From Zygaena filipendulae (Eukaryota; Arthropoda; Insecta; Lepidoptera; Zygaenidae): a stretch of 64,000 nucleotides of DNA. The position numbers were made by a program, and so were the translations under genes. Shown here one piece after another: positions 22,450 through 34,223 of this stretch. The notes under the pieces were generated by a model. The model saw nothing but the letters and a program-made list of their open reading frames with translations. It ran no database searches and was not told the origin of the DNA. How positions within the stretch are numbered: position 1 is the stretch's first letter; each line of letters begins with the position of its first letter. The stretch covers positions 9,138,001 through 9,202,000 of the forward strand of contig OU015664.1 in assembly GCA_907165275.2 (NCBI GenBank), read 5' to 3'.

Positions 22450-24230
22450 ATAGCAATAATTTCGGAGCTTATATTTATTTATTACATGCAATAATAATAC
22501 AAATATTAACAATTCATGGATTCGATTAATACTCTACTAATAATATTAATTCGACGAATAACATCAATGCCTACGATGCTAAGTTGCCAACAATAAATAC
22601 TGATGTGTACCTAGGTACCTACATAGATGATAAAATCTAATTCCAATTTTGAAAATGTAAAGACTTCGTTGAAATTGCCACCATTATTGTTATAACATAT
22701 TGTTAACTTATCACAGAATCGATTTATGTACAAAAAATATTTACGCCTCAGAAAATCGCATTCTCGTTCCAGTTACACAGGCTGTATGAATTTTCTTTGA
22801 AAACTTTTCGATTAGATAAGGAATCGAGTTAAAATCCGATTGAAAAGTTCCCTTTTGATGTCTCAAAGCAAAGATTATTATGCCAAATCTTTTAAACTTT
22901 TTAAGTGCGTACGCGTATCGAAGAGTGTCTTTTGTGAATGTAGTGAGTAACATTTTTGATGTAAAATGTACCTATTTAGATATTTTATTCAAATAAAAAA
23001 AAAACTTTTAAATATTATGTTCAACATAATATATACCTATAGACTCGTCTGAAGTTAAGTTTCGTTTTGTATGAAGAAATAAATTCAAAAATAAATGTAG
23101 TTATATAGTTAGTTAGTACCTAATAAAAAATTGCAATATTTATTGTGTTGACATTCCGACACAAATCCAATTTGTTTAAAGAAGGTAATATTAATACTCT
23201 ATGCCATTCGGATCGAGTAAACTACAATGGATACTACTACTTTGGGCAGTCGTAAAGGTACCAGATTGAAATACCCGCCGCACTTCGGATGCCTAAGGAA
23301 ATAGAATTTTGCGCACAGATATAAAGCATTCTGCAACGACTGTCAATTCATGTTTTCCTGTGACGCTGGTTCGAAAGTTGTGAGAGGTGTCAATATGGCC
23401 GATTGCTCTTTTTTATCACCAATTCGTTACGTTTTGTTACGTGGACAAAAACTACTAAGTCAAATGCCACGTACATGCTGGCTGGATATATAAAAAATTA
23501 TAGAAATTTAAACAGAAAATTGTCTTTAGATGAGTAAAGTAGCAGTAAAGTATCTTCATGGATTTCGCATGTTCTATTTATTTATTTTTAAGACGTCTAT
23601 TCCGTCATGTTTTTTGTTTGCATCCATTATGCCCTCTGCTAGTAGAGGTCTAGAACTGACTCTTTATGTCTTATTTAAGTAAGTCTCCCCAGTCTTCCCT
23701 ACTCTGCCATTTACCGATGATATTACGTATTTGATTTATGATCTTTTTATATAAGATGGTCTTATACTTTAAATATTTGGAAAAGTAAATTGTTTTTAAT
23801 TAAATACAGGTAGGTACTCGTCGTAGATAAATCGAAGGACCTATAGTAGCATAAAACAGTTCGTGTTTAATACTGATCGATTCCCGCAGGAACTCAACTT
23901 CTTTCATATTCTTCTTCTCCTTACAACGTATTAACGTACAATACTCACGTATTAATACCTACCTTACCTCAGACTTTTTAGTACCTACCTACCTAGCCTT
24001 AATTTAATTCATAAACTAAATAGGTGATATGTATAAAATAAGGATAGGTCGTAAGGTCTGTTTTTCTATTTACTGTTTAACCCTTTACAAACTAATACAC
24101 GTTATGCCCATGAGAGTTATAGATAATACACAGAGAATAATGTAAATGTAGCCTAAAATTATCGCAGTGCACAGACAAACCAAATTTGGTTTTTGTTGCA
24201 CTCGAAATATGTGAACTTTGTATTTGTATT
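22450..24230. other. unassigned intergenic DNA
   Basis: No gene recognised. A short stretch at 23880-23930 (TTCCCGCAGGAACTCAACTT) resembles the inside of the Helitron-like copy at 43693-43990. The rest shows no repeat partner. Confidence 0.4.
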
Positions 24231-24239
24231 TATTGGTTT

Positions 24240-24345
24240 AAAAAAAAAACACAATAAACACAACAAAAAAAGAATGAGCGAAATTGGTCCAGCCGTTCAC
24301 GTGTGATGTCGTGACCAAGGGAAATAGGGATTCATGTTTATATAA
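24240..24345 (-). repeat. Helitron-like fragment, 5' part
   Basis: AACACAACAAAAAAAGAATG, GCGAAATTGGTCCAGCCGTT and GTGACCAAGGGAAATAGG are shared with 43890-43975. The 3' part is missing; another Helitron-like element begins immediately after, at 24348. Confidence 0.55.
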
Positions 24346-24347
24346 TA

Positions 24348-24953
24348 CTAGCTGACCCCGCGGTTTCAGCCGTAGTGATTTCGGAGTTCCCGCGGGAATT
24401 CCGGGATAAAAAGTACCCTATGTCACTCAGGATCACTTTAGCTTCCTATCTATAATAAGTAGATCCATAGATAACAACCTCACAAACTCTGGAGTTCCCG
24501 TGAGAATCCCGGGATATAAAGTAAGTACTCTATGTCACTCAGGATCACTATAGCTTCTTATAAGTTAAAGAATTTTTTAAATCGGTTCAGTAGATCCAGA
24601 TATTCTCCCCTACAATCTCACAAACACACGAACTCACGAACTCCGGAGTTCCCGCGGGAATTCCAGGATAAAAAGTACCCTATGTCACTCAAAATCACTG
24701 TAGCTTTCTTAAGTGAAAGAATTTTCAAAATCGGTTCAGTAGATCCAGAGATAGCTGTTCCCCCGTGGTTTTACCCGCGGGAAATTCGAAGTTTCCGCGG
24801 GAATTCCAGAATAAAAAGTATCCTATGACATTCAGGATCACTGTAGCTTCCTATAAGTGAAAGAATTTTCATAATCGGTTCAGTAGATCCAGAGATTACC
24901 CCTTACAACGTCACAAACTCACAAACTTTTGCTCTTTATAATATTAGTATAGA
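24348..24953 (-). mobile_element. Helitron-like element with internal repeats
   Basis: The minus-strand 3' end is CTAG at 24348-24351, next to GACCCCGCGGTTTCAGCC. The 5' end, at 24953, reads TCTATACTAATATTATAAAG. The element is about 600 bp instead of about 200 because its core recurs four times. Each core has GGAGTTCCCGCGGGAATTCC or a variant, GTA..CTATGTCACTCAGGATCAC, and ATCGGTTCAGTAGATCCAG. The cores begin near 24378, 24490, 24640 and 24785. One internal core retains a near-complete 3' hairpin without the CTAG end. Confidence 0.65.
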
Positions 24954-24978
24954 AGTATAGATAGATTAAAAAATGTAT

Positions 24979-25028
24979 AAGTAGGTATAATTATGTTAAA
25001 TTATTTTTTAACATAATTATACCTACTT
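24979..25028. other. perfect 21-bp inverted repeat
   Basis: AAGTAGGTATAATTATGTTA plus one base (24979-24999) pairs exactly with 25008-25028 across an 8-nt loop. It lies just outside the Helitron-like 5' end. The arms are AT-rich; no second copy in the window. Confidence 0.5.
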
Positions 25029-25249
25029 TATTTATTCCATCAAAAGATTTAACTCCGTGGTTGCAGGTAGAGTCTATCGTAAAATTTAGTTCGAATGAAT
25101 GTTTTAATAAATGATAAACTCGAACGGGTTTCAGTGTATTCAATATTGGAGTCGCTTTGAGAGTTATGGATTTAGGATATAAATCTTATAGATAGTAGGT
25201 AAATTATAATCATTATAAAATTCTTACTTACCTATAAGTATTCGTGATT

Positions 25250-25345
25250 AGAATGCACCGCTGGCGTAGTGGTCAACGAATCTGCAGCAGTTTTTACAGG
25301 TTCGATCCCCGCGTCAAGGGGCGTATTTATCATACGTATTTACAA
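25250..25345 (+). repeat. tRNA-like SINE head
   Basis: TGGCGTAGTGG (25262-25272) fits a polymerase III A box, and GGTTCGATCCC (25299-25309) fits a B box, spaced 37 bp apart. The intervening arm does not fold as a tRNA, so this is not a functional gene. The body downstream to about 25480 may belong to the same SINE. Confidence 0.5.
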
Positions 25346-25487
25346 AAAGAAGTATTTAAATAATTTTATAATAATATATCAGTTACTTGGTAAGGAATGT
25401 CCAAGCATATTAAGTTTTAACAAGCACCCGGAATGTTAGAGATATAGTGGATGCGACGGGGCTTCAAATGTGATAATACCTAATTTC

Positions 25488-25640
25488 AAAGTCAAAGTCG
25501 AATAATTTTATTCAAAGTTGGCCGATAATTTGACTCTTTTTGTCATCAATAAAATTACAATTATTATTATGACATAAAAGAGAAGAAGCTGTGTAACAAA
25601 CTCTCCAGTAGCACTTTTTAATAGGCATCGTTTTAATATA
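25488..25640 (-). repeat. LINE 3' end (AAAGTC-tailed type), minus orientation
   Basis: Starts TTTCAAAGTCAAAGTCGAAT then AATTTTATTCAAAGT, and contains AGAAGAAGCTGTGTAACAAA. I recognise this as a common lepidopteran LINE 3' UTR type from general knowledge. No coding part remains. Confidence 0.45.
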
Positions 25641-25644
25641 GATA

Positions 25645-26455
25645 GGCAAGTAGTTACTCGTAATATTGAAGCTATAATATTATACTAACGTAAAAATCGA
25701 TACATCAAAACAACCAAAATGTGTCCGTACTTACGCCGCGAAGTTAATGGACTTGTTTCTTACTCCAACAACTTAATAGGTATCGACGTCTGCTTCAAAA
25801 GTTTTCCCGAAACGTAGGCTCGTTTTCCGTCCGAAAATTCACCCTCTTGTTTACTTTACTGCCAGAAAAAATATCATTAATGTAGGTGATAATCGGGCTT
25901 CATAACGCATAGTATTTAATAGAAAATCGTGTCCTTACGATTAAAAATGAAATCAGTTAAAAAAAATTGGCGGAAGAGTCAGTTAAGTTAAGTTAAGTGA
26001 AGATTATATAATTACCAATGGAATCCATTTCGATCAAACTTAAAAAAAAATACTATTTATCTTTATGTTGGTTTGTTAGAACGCGCAGTACCGAAAAACA
26101 GACGGATTTGCATTAAATTTGACTTACTTAACTAATCTATATTAATCTACTATAGTTCCCTTGCGGTTTCAACAAACTTTCTTCTTTATGATAAAACAAA
26201 GTACAGAGATAACAAGTTTAAAGACAGCCACCTAATTTCTCTGATTACCTACATAAAGTCTTTGATTAGGGGGAAACCTGTCTAGTACATACTTCTAGTT
26301 AATTCCCGAAACATCTTTGCTGGCGTGTGCCAGCCGACTACACGTGTCATAAAAGTTAACGACTGACCGAATTTCACCAACCACGCTTTGTTAGTAAAAA
26401 AAGTTTTCTTAATCTATGCATGAAGTAGGTTTATACTAAAACACTGGACTGTTTA
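25645..26455. other. unassigned intergenic DNA
   Basis: Mostly featureless. A short degenerate Helitron-like 3' piece (TTCCCTTGCGGTTTCA) lies at about 26156. Confidence 0.4.
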
Positions 26456-26459
26456 TACT

Positions 26460-26740
26460 ATAACATATAACGTGTATTGTGTGTATATATTAGCATGTAC
26501 TTTTATTTATATATGGATGCATATGATTTTGTGTATATATGTGTGTGTGTATGTATTTAGTATCTTATGTATGTATCTGCTTTTATTTAATTTATTTATT
26601 TATATGTATATATATATTCCGGTTCTGTGTAATGACACTAAACTATCCCCTGGCCAAAAGGTTGACTGGTAGAGAATGCCTTAGGCATTAAGTCCGCCTT
26701 TTGTACATAAATGTGCAATAAAGTTCTTTAAATAAATAAC
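26460..26740 (+). repeat. LINE/SINE 3' region with GGCATTAAGTCCGCC end
   Basis: A TG/TATG-rich stretch leads into GGTTGACTGGTAGAGAATGC, then GGCATTAAGTCCGCCTTTTG and ATGTGCAATAAAGT with an AAATAAATAA tail. It is the same 3' end as at 15118-15230. The 66-codon frame here is low-complexity and not a gene. Confidence 0.55.
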
Positions 26741-26745
26741 TATTA

Positions 26746-26959
26746 TCTAATATTAGAAAGAGGTAAAGTTTGTGAATTGTGAGTTTGTAAGTTTGTTACG
26801 TTGTAGGGGGTAATCTCTGGATCCACGCAACCGATTTCGAAAACTCTTTCACTTATAGGACGCTACGATAGTCCTGAGTGACTAAAGGTTTACTTTTTAT
26901 CACGAAATTCCTACGGAAACTCTAAAATTACCGCGGGTGAAACCGCGCGGGACCGCCAG
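26746..26959 (+). mobile_element. Helitron-like element
   Basis: Starts TCTAATATTAGAAAGAGG after a host A, and continues with TTGTTACGTTGTAGGGGG and GATCCACGCAACCGATTTCG. The 3' stem is CCGCGGGTGAAACCGCG. The end is CCAG instead of CTAG. It inserted right beside the LINE tail at 26740. Confidence 0.65.
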
Positions 26960-27750
26960 TGTAACATAAATTCATTACCACTTGTACACGTAAAGGCGTA
27001 CTCACACTTATTCTAAGCTAAGCTGAGCTGTAATATCCGCGAGATCGTCTGAACTTTAGATCGTGTAGATATTTAGAATAATGAAAACAACACCCTATCG
27101 CGAGGGCTGTAGTTCTATTTTCCAAATGACTTCGTGCTAGTTGGTGGTGTTGAGTTGGTAATTTTTAATATATATTTTGGCGTAATATAAAGTTTGCGAT
27201 ATTCAATAAGTAGGTACCTACAGTTTATCGAAGTCTATAATATAAAAATGTTTTTGTTCTTAATTTAGTGAATGATCTGTGCTCAATCTTGAAAAAATGT
27301 CTGACAAAATATCAGGTTATTTATATTAGATATATTTATAAATAGGAACTGTATAATCATTGGTAGATATGTAGAGCAGAGTTGATACTGTTCGTTAAGT
27401 ATGCACTGGCCCCAACATGCCTCGTATGTTTTAGCGTATAATGCTAAATTTACTTCTGCCGCTTATACAAGTATCAAGTAAAGGTCATACCTACAGCATA
27501 ACCTCATTTAGGGTTAAGACCCAATTGGAAGCCTCATTTAAAATATTTGTAGAATAAATAAGTACTGATGATCTTGATTGATGACGAAATCTCTTTACAT
27601 TTAATTTATTATTATAATATTCTTTATTCCACCTGGTAGCCTGGAACATATCGCTTTATAGTGATAAAGCCACTTAATTTGGAGTCACTTAATACCTTAG
27701 TTTTTTATAAGTTTTAATCATTTCTACTGATTGTGATTTGTAGGTAAGTA

Positions 27751-27949
27751 CTATAATAAAAGAGTAGAATCCGCATGTCTGTTCATGCTAATCTCCGGAA
27801 CTATGGAACGGATTATCATGCGGTTTTTACCAGTAGATTAAGCTTACCTTGCCAGCAACATTTAGGCTTTGTTTCATTTAAATTGGATGTCGCGAAAAAG
27901 TTCTCAGATAAAAGCGTTTCACGCGGGTGAAACTGCGGGGCACAGCTAG
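27751..27949 (+). mobile_element. Helitron-like element, second subfamily
   Basis: Contains AAAAGAGTAGAATCCGC, TCATGCGGTTTTTACCAG, TTTGTTTCATTTAAATTGGA and the 3' stem CACGCGGGTGAAACTGCGGG. It ends GGCACAGCTAG (CTAG at 27946-27949), then T. Same subfamily as 19596-19918 and 62062-62373. Confidence 0.65.
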
Positions 27950-27954
27950 TTAAT

Positions 27955-28715
27955 TTATATTAATTTACCTACCGCTTCCTTTGTTTCAGAAAAGAAAAGC
28001 CAATGTAAATTGTACATTACATCTTTTAACACAGTAAATAAAATAAGACATAAGTAGGCGGTAAGTAATAAGAGAAATGATGTAAAATTTAATAATATTA
28101 TCTCGACTCTACAACGCTTCACCCTTTCAGCGCTTTATTCAAGTATGTTGGCAACCCTGCCCCGAACAGTCAAGTGACACCCATTATAAATATGTAACGC
28201 ATTTGTCACACCTGAAAAACACCGGAGTATCACAAACGCAAAGCCCCCGGTACACTGTAATCAGCCCTTAACGCAAGCCAATAAAGTTTATAATCGCCCA
28301 AATGGGGTGTCAAATTTAATTTTGTCATTAACTACATAAAACACGAATGGCGTCAGTTGGAAAATTTAACGCGAATGTGTATGTACATACGAATATTCTT
28401 TGTTTCATACGTCACGAGTGAGTAGTATAATAAGACGACTCAAAACATTAGCACACCGAATTTTGTTTACAGGAAAATTTGAGTTGTGCGCTGGGAATAT
28501 TGATAAGATCACGCATGGAATTATAATAATTTATTTTACGGAGTTATTTTGACGAACAATAGGTATAGACGGGAGGACCACGTACCAAGCTTCACTCAGA
28601 AAGTGACAAATGTAGTAGGTAGGTACTTTATTCAATTAAAAAATTTTGCGTAATAGCAACTATGATGTTTTTACCCGTCCAAGATTTGTTATGGATTACT
28701 CAACAACTTAGGTAC
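27955..28715. other. unassigned intergenic DNA, partly GC-richer
   Basis: No gene recognised. The segment 28105-28345 looks single-copy and less AT-rich, and contains CCAATAAAGTTTATAATCG, which resembles posterior-Hox binding sites. A regulatory role is only a guess. Confidence 0.3.
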
Positions 28716-28727
28716 CTACTGATCTGA

Positions 28728-28990
28728 CTCCGCGGTTTCGACCGCGTAAGTTAAGGAATTCCCGCAGAAACTCCAAAGTAGCCTAATATACTCCTTATAA
28801 AATCAGCAAATTATTAGCAGTCATGAAAGTCCCGTCAAAACTGTTCCAACAGTTTCGGAGAATTACCAGCATGCATTTCGGAATTCCCGCATGATCTCTT
28901 TATATCAGAAACCTTTGCGGACGCAGGCAGAAACCGCCAAAGTTTCATCACAATCGGACCAATGGTTTCGAAACGCATACAAGACAGACA
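28728..28990 (-). repeat. Helitron-like element, degenerate
   Basis: CTCCGCGGTTTCGACCGCG marks the minus-strand 3' stem. GGAATTCCCGCAGAAACTCC and ACTCCTTATAAAATCAGC match the copy at 43693-43990. The CTAG is lost, and a second partial core (AATTCCCGCATGATCTC) lies near 28880. Confidence 0.5.
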
Positions 28991-29033
28991 TACAAACATT
29001 CATTTTTATTTATAAAAGGAGAAGATTGATACT

Positions 29034-29143
29034 TCTAATATTATAAATCAGAAAGTAAGTCTGTCACGCCGTAACTACTCAACCGATCATAATGAATTTT
29101 CGCATACGCGATCCCAGAATTCGTTCCCGGTGAGAACAGCTAG
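29034..29143 (+). mobile_element. Helitron-like element, internally shortened
   Basis: Starts TCTAATATTATAAATCAGAA and ends GAGAACAGCTAG at 29143 followed by T. It is only about 110 bp, having lost the central block. Degenerate Helitron-like end sequence (GCTCGGGTCAGCTAG) follows at about 29163-29177. Confidence 0.6.
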
Positions 29144-29179
29144 TTTTTAAATAAAAGTTTTGCTCGGGTCAGCTAGTAA

Positions 29180-30825
29180 CAATGGACTCAATATTTGCCA
29201 GCTGTGTAAAAAACTCTCGTACGCGGATAATAAGTTTGTTCACCTGCGATGTATTTACTTACAAGAGAAGAAAAAACAAACTAAGTCAGCCAATGAAACC
29301 CAAAACCTGGCAAAAACTTCGCATTTATGAATAAAAAACGAGCTGTTTGAGTTTGAGCAGTAAATAAACGTCTTTCACCCAACTAATTTGTCAAGGGGAC
29401 CGGAGTTCTCGGTGTCCTTATGTGAGACACTCGCCTGCGAGTGCTTCGACTTTAAAAAAAAAAATTCGAGAAGCTCAACCTTGACACTTCTTTAGCAATC
29501 CCTCATTTTACCTATTTATATCTAGGTCATGAAAATGTCGCTCCGTTAGTGGCTTGTATTTGTCGCCTATAGAACTACCGCCAATTTATAGAACTAATAG
29601 GCACAGAACAGCTCTCAGCGCAAGCAGAGTCATGAAATGCAAGTGTAGTGGAAGCACATCACGACGCGACGTCCTCTGTAAAACGTAGTGATTATTTGCT
29701 CAGTGGTCCTCTGACGCAAACGTAATTTTGCGCCGTTCCACGCACCTTCATTTTTTTTTGTGCTTTAGTTTAGAAAGGAATTTTAAATAATGCTATCGCT
29801 CCATGTGCTCTATGTTGAGTAACAGTTTTTACAATTTAACGAACGAACGAACTACAAGCGTTTGTTTCTAAAAAAAACGAGGTTACGAAGTATAAATGAA
29901 TAATTATATTTATAAAACAAACAAAAAGTTACTAAAGAGAACAATAAGAGTTTTTTGGCGGGAATCAAAGATGGCGGTTCGGTCATTTATTTTCACGTCG
30001 ATAAAAAATGGTTAAAATGAATTTTGTTGCGTTATAAGGTGCTGTTTTAGACAATAATTTTCACAGTGACGTTTTTTTATATGCTCAAGAAGATATATGA
30101 CATTTCGAGCTGATTTCCTCCAATAGCTCCAAGAAAGTTCTTGCAAGCTGTAACTGTGGCTTGCAATTTCAAACCATACAACGAAGCATTTTAATAGAAA
30201 ATACGTTGATCTGATTAATTTTACTTGAAACTGGCTAAATGAATAATTATATTCGAAAGTCAATAAAAAAGAAGAAAGAAAGAGAATAATAATAACACTA
30301 TTACAGGAGAGCAAAACAAATAACATTAAGCCAGTAGTAGGTAGTAGTGCAGGTAGGGCAGTGAGGAGTTACATCTGTTTGCTTGTATACGGAGTGTCAA
30401 GATGTCATTCGTAATTCGAACCTGTTCGAACTGTTTTCCCGATCTCTACTTTCACTATTTGTCAATTTTACCAAACAGTGTTTCCTGTATTCCGTCGATT
30501 TACAAATACGTCTGTTTTTACCGTGGGTGTACCTACTTCTATAACTTTGGACGCCCAAGGAAATTCGCTTACACTAGGTACATTGGCTGTTTGGCGACCT
30601 TTTAGATAAAAAATATAAAGGTAAAATTTGTTTTTGTTTTTGTCGCTCTACGCTGATTCGTGCAGCATAAAGCAAATTCGTTTTATATTAGGTATACTGT
30701 AGCCCAGGGGCTATGGTGCTGATAAAATTATTTATCAAACGAAGAATCTTTGTCGTGGCCTCTCAGCGACCGAAGCAAATAATTTTAGTTTCACGTTGAT
30801 TATTCAGATAAAATCAGTATTTTTT
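29180..30825. other. unassigned intergenic DNA
   Basis: No transposon termini recognised. The 104-codon minus-strand frame (30012-30326) and 67-codon plus-strand frame (30402-30605) are hydrophobic or mixed low-complexity, without a recognisable domain, initiator context or splice sites. The part at 29390-29760 is GC-richer. Confidence 0.4.
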
Positions 30826-30831
30826 TTTGAA

Positions 30832-31023
30832 TCCTTACTATTATAAAATGCGAAAGTGAGTTTGTTTGTTTGTTTGTTTGTTGAATCAACCGATAATTAT
30901 TATGAAATTTTGCATACCTACTCTTTGTTAAGGGTACAGAAAAGGGCATGGGGACACTTTCTGTCCCGGGATTCCCGTTGAATCTCCGAAATTAACGCCG
31001 GTGAAACCTCGGGGAACAGCTAG
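30832..31023 (+). mobile_element. Helitron-like element
   Basis: Starts TCCTTACTATTATAAAATGC after a host A, continues with GCGAAAGTGAG and a TTTG run. It contains TATGAAATTTTGCATACC, and ends GGGGAACAGCTAG followed by T. Confidence 0.7.
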
Positions 31024-31724
31024 TAATTTGAATTAATATGTTGCAAGATTTACCCATACAAATATATATATATATGTTGAGTGTACAAATGGCTGCCAGC
31101 GGGTTCGCTTCAATCAGTTTTGTGAATTGTCGCGGAAACTCACAATAATATGAAAGGAAAATACATATGTTTTTCTTGTGTGTGTTTGCCGTTTGCTGGT
31201 CTGAAAAGATAATAAATACTACGTATTTGCCCATGATCATGCCTTTGAACGGTAGGTAGGTGCATACCTAAAAATTAATATAAGTAAATAGTGAAAAAAC
31301 GAAAAAATATTTGGTTTCGTTCTTTTTTCCGTTGACAAATTCGACGCCAATATTTTATATCGAAACATTTTCTGTCGATCTTTCTACCTGGCAAAAACGA
31401 TGAAATTATGGTCTTGAAACTTAAAAGCTTTGTGGATAGAAGCAAAGAATTAAAGTACTTAAACTACTTTTTACTGACTTAAAAAAACGGAGGAAAATGT
31501 ATTATGCGGGTGTAATGAGAGGTCCTTTAGCTAATAGCGAATACCTTTAGCTTGTCTTCATCTCTTCTTCTTACCTCTACCTTCTTGTTTATTTGTGTCA
31601 CACGTCTGTCTTACTTATTTGTGTCGTGAGTGAAAAAAGGTGTATATATGTCGCAGCGAACAAGCTTAATCAGCCGTTCAATTAACGGTCGGCGTTTTGA
31701 TTAATATCAAGAAACCTCAAGCAC

Positions 31725-31775
31725 AGATAATATAATATTATCCTCAAGCATAGTATTATATTATCTATGCCTCAA
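31725..31775. other. inverted repeat around AGATAATATAATA
   Basis: AGATAATATAATA pairs with TATTATATTATCT, with CTCAAGCA repeated on both sides. It is a small local palindrome, possibly duplicated by slippage. Confidence 0.35.
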
Positions 31776-31834
31776 GTGACCTCAAATGTAGACATCAAGC
31801 ACACCGCTGATGGTAGGAATTGGAAAATCCGTAT

Positions 31835-31895
31835 TTGTTTCAAAACTTTATTGCACTTTATTGTACAAAAGGCGGACTTAATTAATAATTAGGAA
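31835..31895 (-). repeat. LINE/SINE 3' end, minus orientation
   Basis: TTTATTGCACTTTATTGTAC followed by AAAAGGCGGACTTAATTAAT is the complement of the GGCATTAAGTCCGCC 3' end type at 15118 and 26640. Confidence 0.5.
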
Positions 31896-32364
31896 AGTAT
31901 TTCTAGAGAACCCACGGATTTTTTTGGTGAATTTTCGACTCAGCGCGTTTTTTTATTTCAACCGTTTATATACAAGTCGATGCTAAATATATTTACTGTA
32001 TGCCATGTGTTCGAGAATTTACTAATCAAACATTAATTGCCTCTGTACACGGTATTAATATTTATTGAAGCGTGCGCAAGTAATTACGAATATGTTTAAC
32101 ATGCGAGTCGAAACTTGTTAGGCTGGTGCGTCAATAATGAACGGGCGGAGGGTTAGTGGCGGACGGCGCGGCGGTGGTCCTCTCGACCGATGCGAGCGCA
32201 CACTTATCATTAATACAAATTTCGATGGGTTAAACCAAACAGCCCTGTGAAGTGGTTTATCGAGCTAGATCATCGTTTGAGGTGTAATTTTATAGAATTA
32301 CCGTATTATAATATTTTCTTTCCACTCGCTTCGGAATCTTGTCATTTTGTTAGGTACTTAAAAA

Positions 32365-32455
32365 CCTCCACTGTTTCACTAGCATTAATTTCGAACTTCC
32401 AGAGCGAATTCCGAGATTAAAAGTATCGTTTGTCACTCAGGAACACTGTAGCTAA
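32365..32455 (-). repeat. Helitron-like fragment
   Basis: ATTAATTTCGAACTTCCAGA, GAGATTAAAAGTATC and TTTGTCACTCAGGAACACTG follow the family order on the minus strand. Both termini are lost. Confidence 0.45.
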
Positions 32456-32669
32456 ACGATAAAGGGCCTAAACTAGCGCCACTCGCACCGTAAGCACCCC
32501 GCGCCACATATTTTCTAAAATATATACATATAAATATATTTATCCATTTAAAAAGAAATTGACGAGAGAACAGTTAACAATATTATGCAAAATATGTTAT
32601 TCATTGAATATCTTGTACTTTTGTGGTGATAAAACTTGCACCATAATATAAACTCGATATCTACATATA

Positions 32670-33310
32670 CGTGTAAAAATACGTCGTGGCCACATCCAAT
32701 AATTGGCCAATTCGTGATGTGGCCGGTTATTTCATGAAATGGTGGCATTTCATGTAATGCCAAAGGGTTGGCCACATCATGAACCATCGAATTTTGTCTT
32801 TGGCGCACTTATGGTCACCAGTACAAAAATCTGATCTAACCAAGAATGTCGGAGTGCTCTACGCCCTGCCTTAAGTCAAAAAGTACTTGTAACTAGACAC
32901 TACTTGTAATCAGGGAGATAACTCTTAAAAATTGTTTGAGTCTGATTCCGATTTAGATTTGAGGTCCAACAATTTAATAAAAATTGATTGTTTTCGTTGA
33001 CATTGTAATTAAATCGAGAAATTTGACAGATAAAATACGATACAGACGCGATCTTACTGCTGTAAGATCGCGTCTGTATATGCGATCTTACAGCATCAAA
33101 AGTAGCAAAATTTGATTCGGTTTCGATCTCATTTCGATTCGTAGTTTGATTTGATGATTGAACCTAACTTGATTGCGTCAAGAGTATGACCCTTATACTC
33201 GATTGTGTCTAGAGTAAGCCGGCTGTTCATGATGTGGCCGACCATTTCATGAGATGTCACCATTTCATAAATAGATGTGGCCACGACATGAACAAGAAGC
33301 GCCCTTTTGT
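32670..33310. repeat. region with repeated GGCCACATCATGAA palindromic motifs
   Basis: Two clusters, 32688-32790 and 33222-33297, carry GATGTGGCC and its complement GGCCACATC in alternating orientation with ATTTCATGAAAT-like palindromes between them. Between the clusters lies the perfect hairpin at 33040-33079. The two clusters may be the inverted ends of one element of about 600 bp, but I could not define the termini. Confidence 0.4.
33040..33079. other. perfect 18-bp hairpin with 4-nt loop
   Basis: ATACAGACGCGATCTTAC (33040-33057) is exactly complementary to 33062-33079. A third copy of the inner part, GCGATCTTACAGC, follows at about 33082. The arms are GC-richer than the surroundings. Confidence 0.55.
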
Positions 33311-33498
33311 TGAACCGATACCTACGTTGATGGATAAACATAGGATAGGAACTTCTTATCCTGGAACAAAGCGTTCCCGATGGAAATCCTTATTGTCACG
33401 CCCTGCTTATTATGTAGTTATTTATTATTTTTTACCGACAGTTTGTGGCCTAACAATATTTTGAAGATGAATATAAACAGTTGCTATATGCAATAGGC

Positions 33499-33826
33499 AA
33501 TGGGCATGACAAATTTTTATTTTTTAGTCCGTCTTGTAGATTACTAAAAAATATTAGACACGTATTTTTTCTTTTTTTACGTAATCAAAAAATAACGGTG
33601 ATATAATGAGTTGAAATTTCGCGTGACGTCACTATTCTTATAGTTTGTATGGTGGTTTTAGCGGTTAGTGACGTCACGACCCCCTAACCCTAAACTTGAA
33701 TGCGCTTTATCTCTATATATTTTAATTTATTTAAAAAAGCAAAAAATACGTGTCTATTGTTTTTTTATTTTCTAACTGATGGACTAATTAGAATTTTGAT
33801 TTTCAAAACTAGTCCACATCCCCATT
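33499..33826 (+). mobile_element. family A MITE-like element, copy 2
   Basis: Starts AATGGGCATGACAAATTTT and ends GTCCACATCCCCATT. The two GTGACGTCAC palindromes are at 33623-33632 and 33668-33677, again 45 bp apart start to start. Identity to copies 1 and 3 is high across the whole length. Confidence 0.75.
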
Positions 33827-34223
33827 ACTTTTCCACTTTGATAATAATTCTGTAAGTAAGTATCATGTTAACAACATAACATTGTACCTTCGAAGGAATA
33901 TTTAATTAACGGTTCGCAATAGATATTAATAAACCTCAGGGTCGATATTACGTGTTACCCGGAAACAATTACAAACAATACATACCATTAAAATTGATTA
34001 ATTAAAGATAATTTGGAATGAAATTAACATTTATTTAATATTTTTTTTACCGGGGATCTCTTGATTCGTACTTCGCAGATTATTATTATTCAATGTTCTG
34101 TCGTAAAAAAAGCCTCCCAGAGATTTATGGAACCTATACGTGCTAACTTTTGAATGTATAGCCATGATATATTTCATATTAACTGAAGTTATATATTTTC
34201 AGTTTTATTTATAGATATACTAA

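Noticed and set aside
24532..24828. 98-codon frame with internally repetitive protein
   Set aside because: The repetition comes from the reiterated Helitron-like cores, not from a repeat protein.
25250..25345. functional tRNA gene
   Set aside because: A and B boxes are present but no cloverleaf can be drawn.
28105..28345. Hox-bound enhancer
   Set aside because: Only one or two motif matches; not enough to claim beyond a mention.
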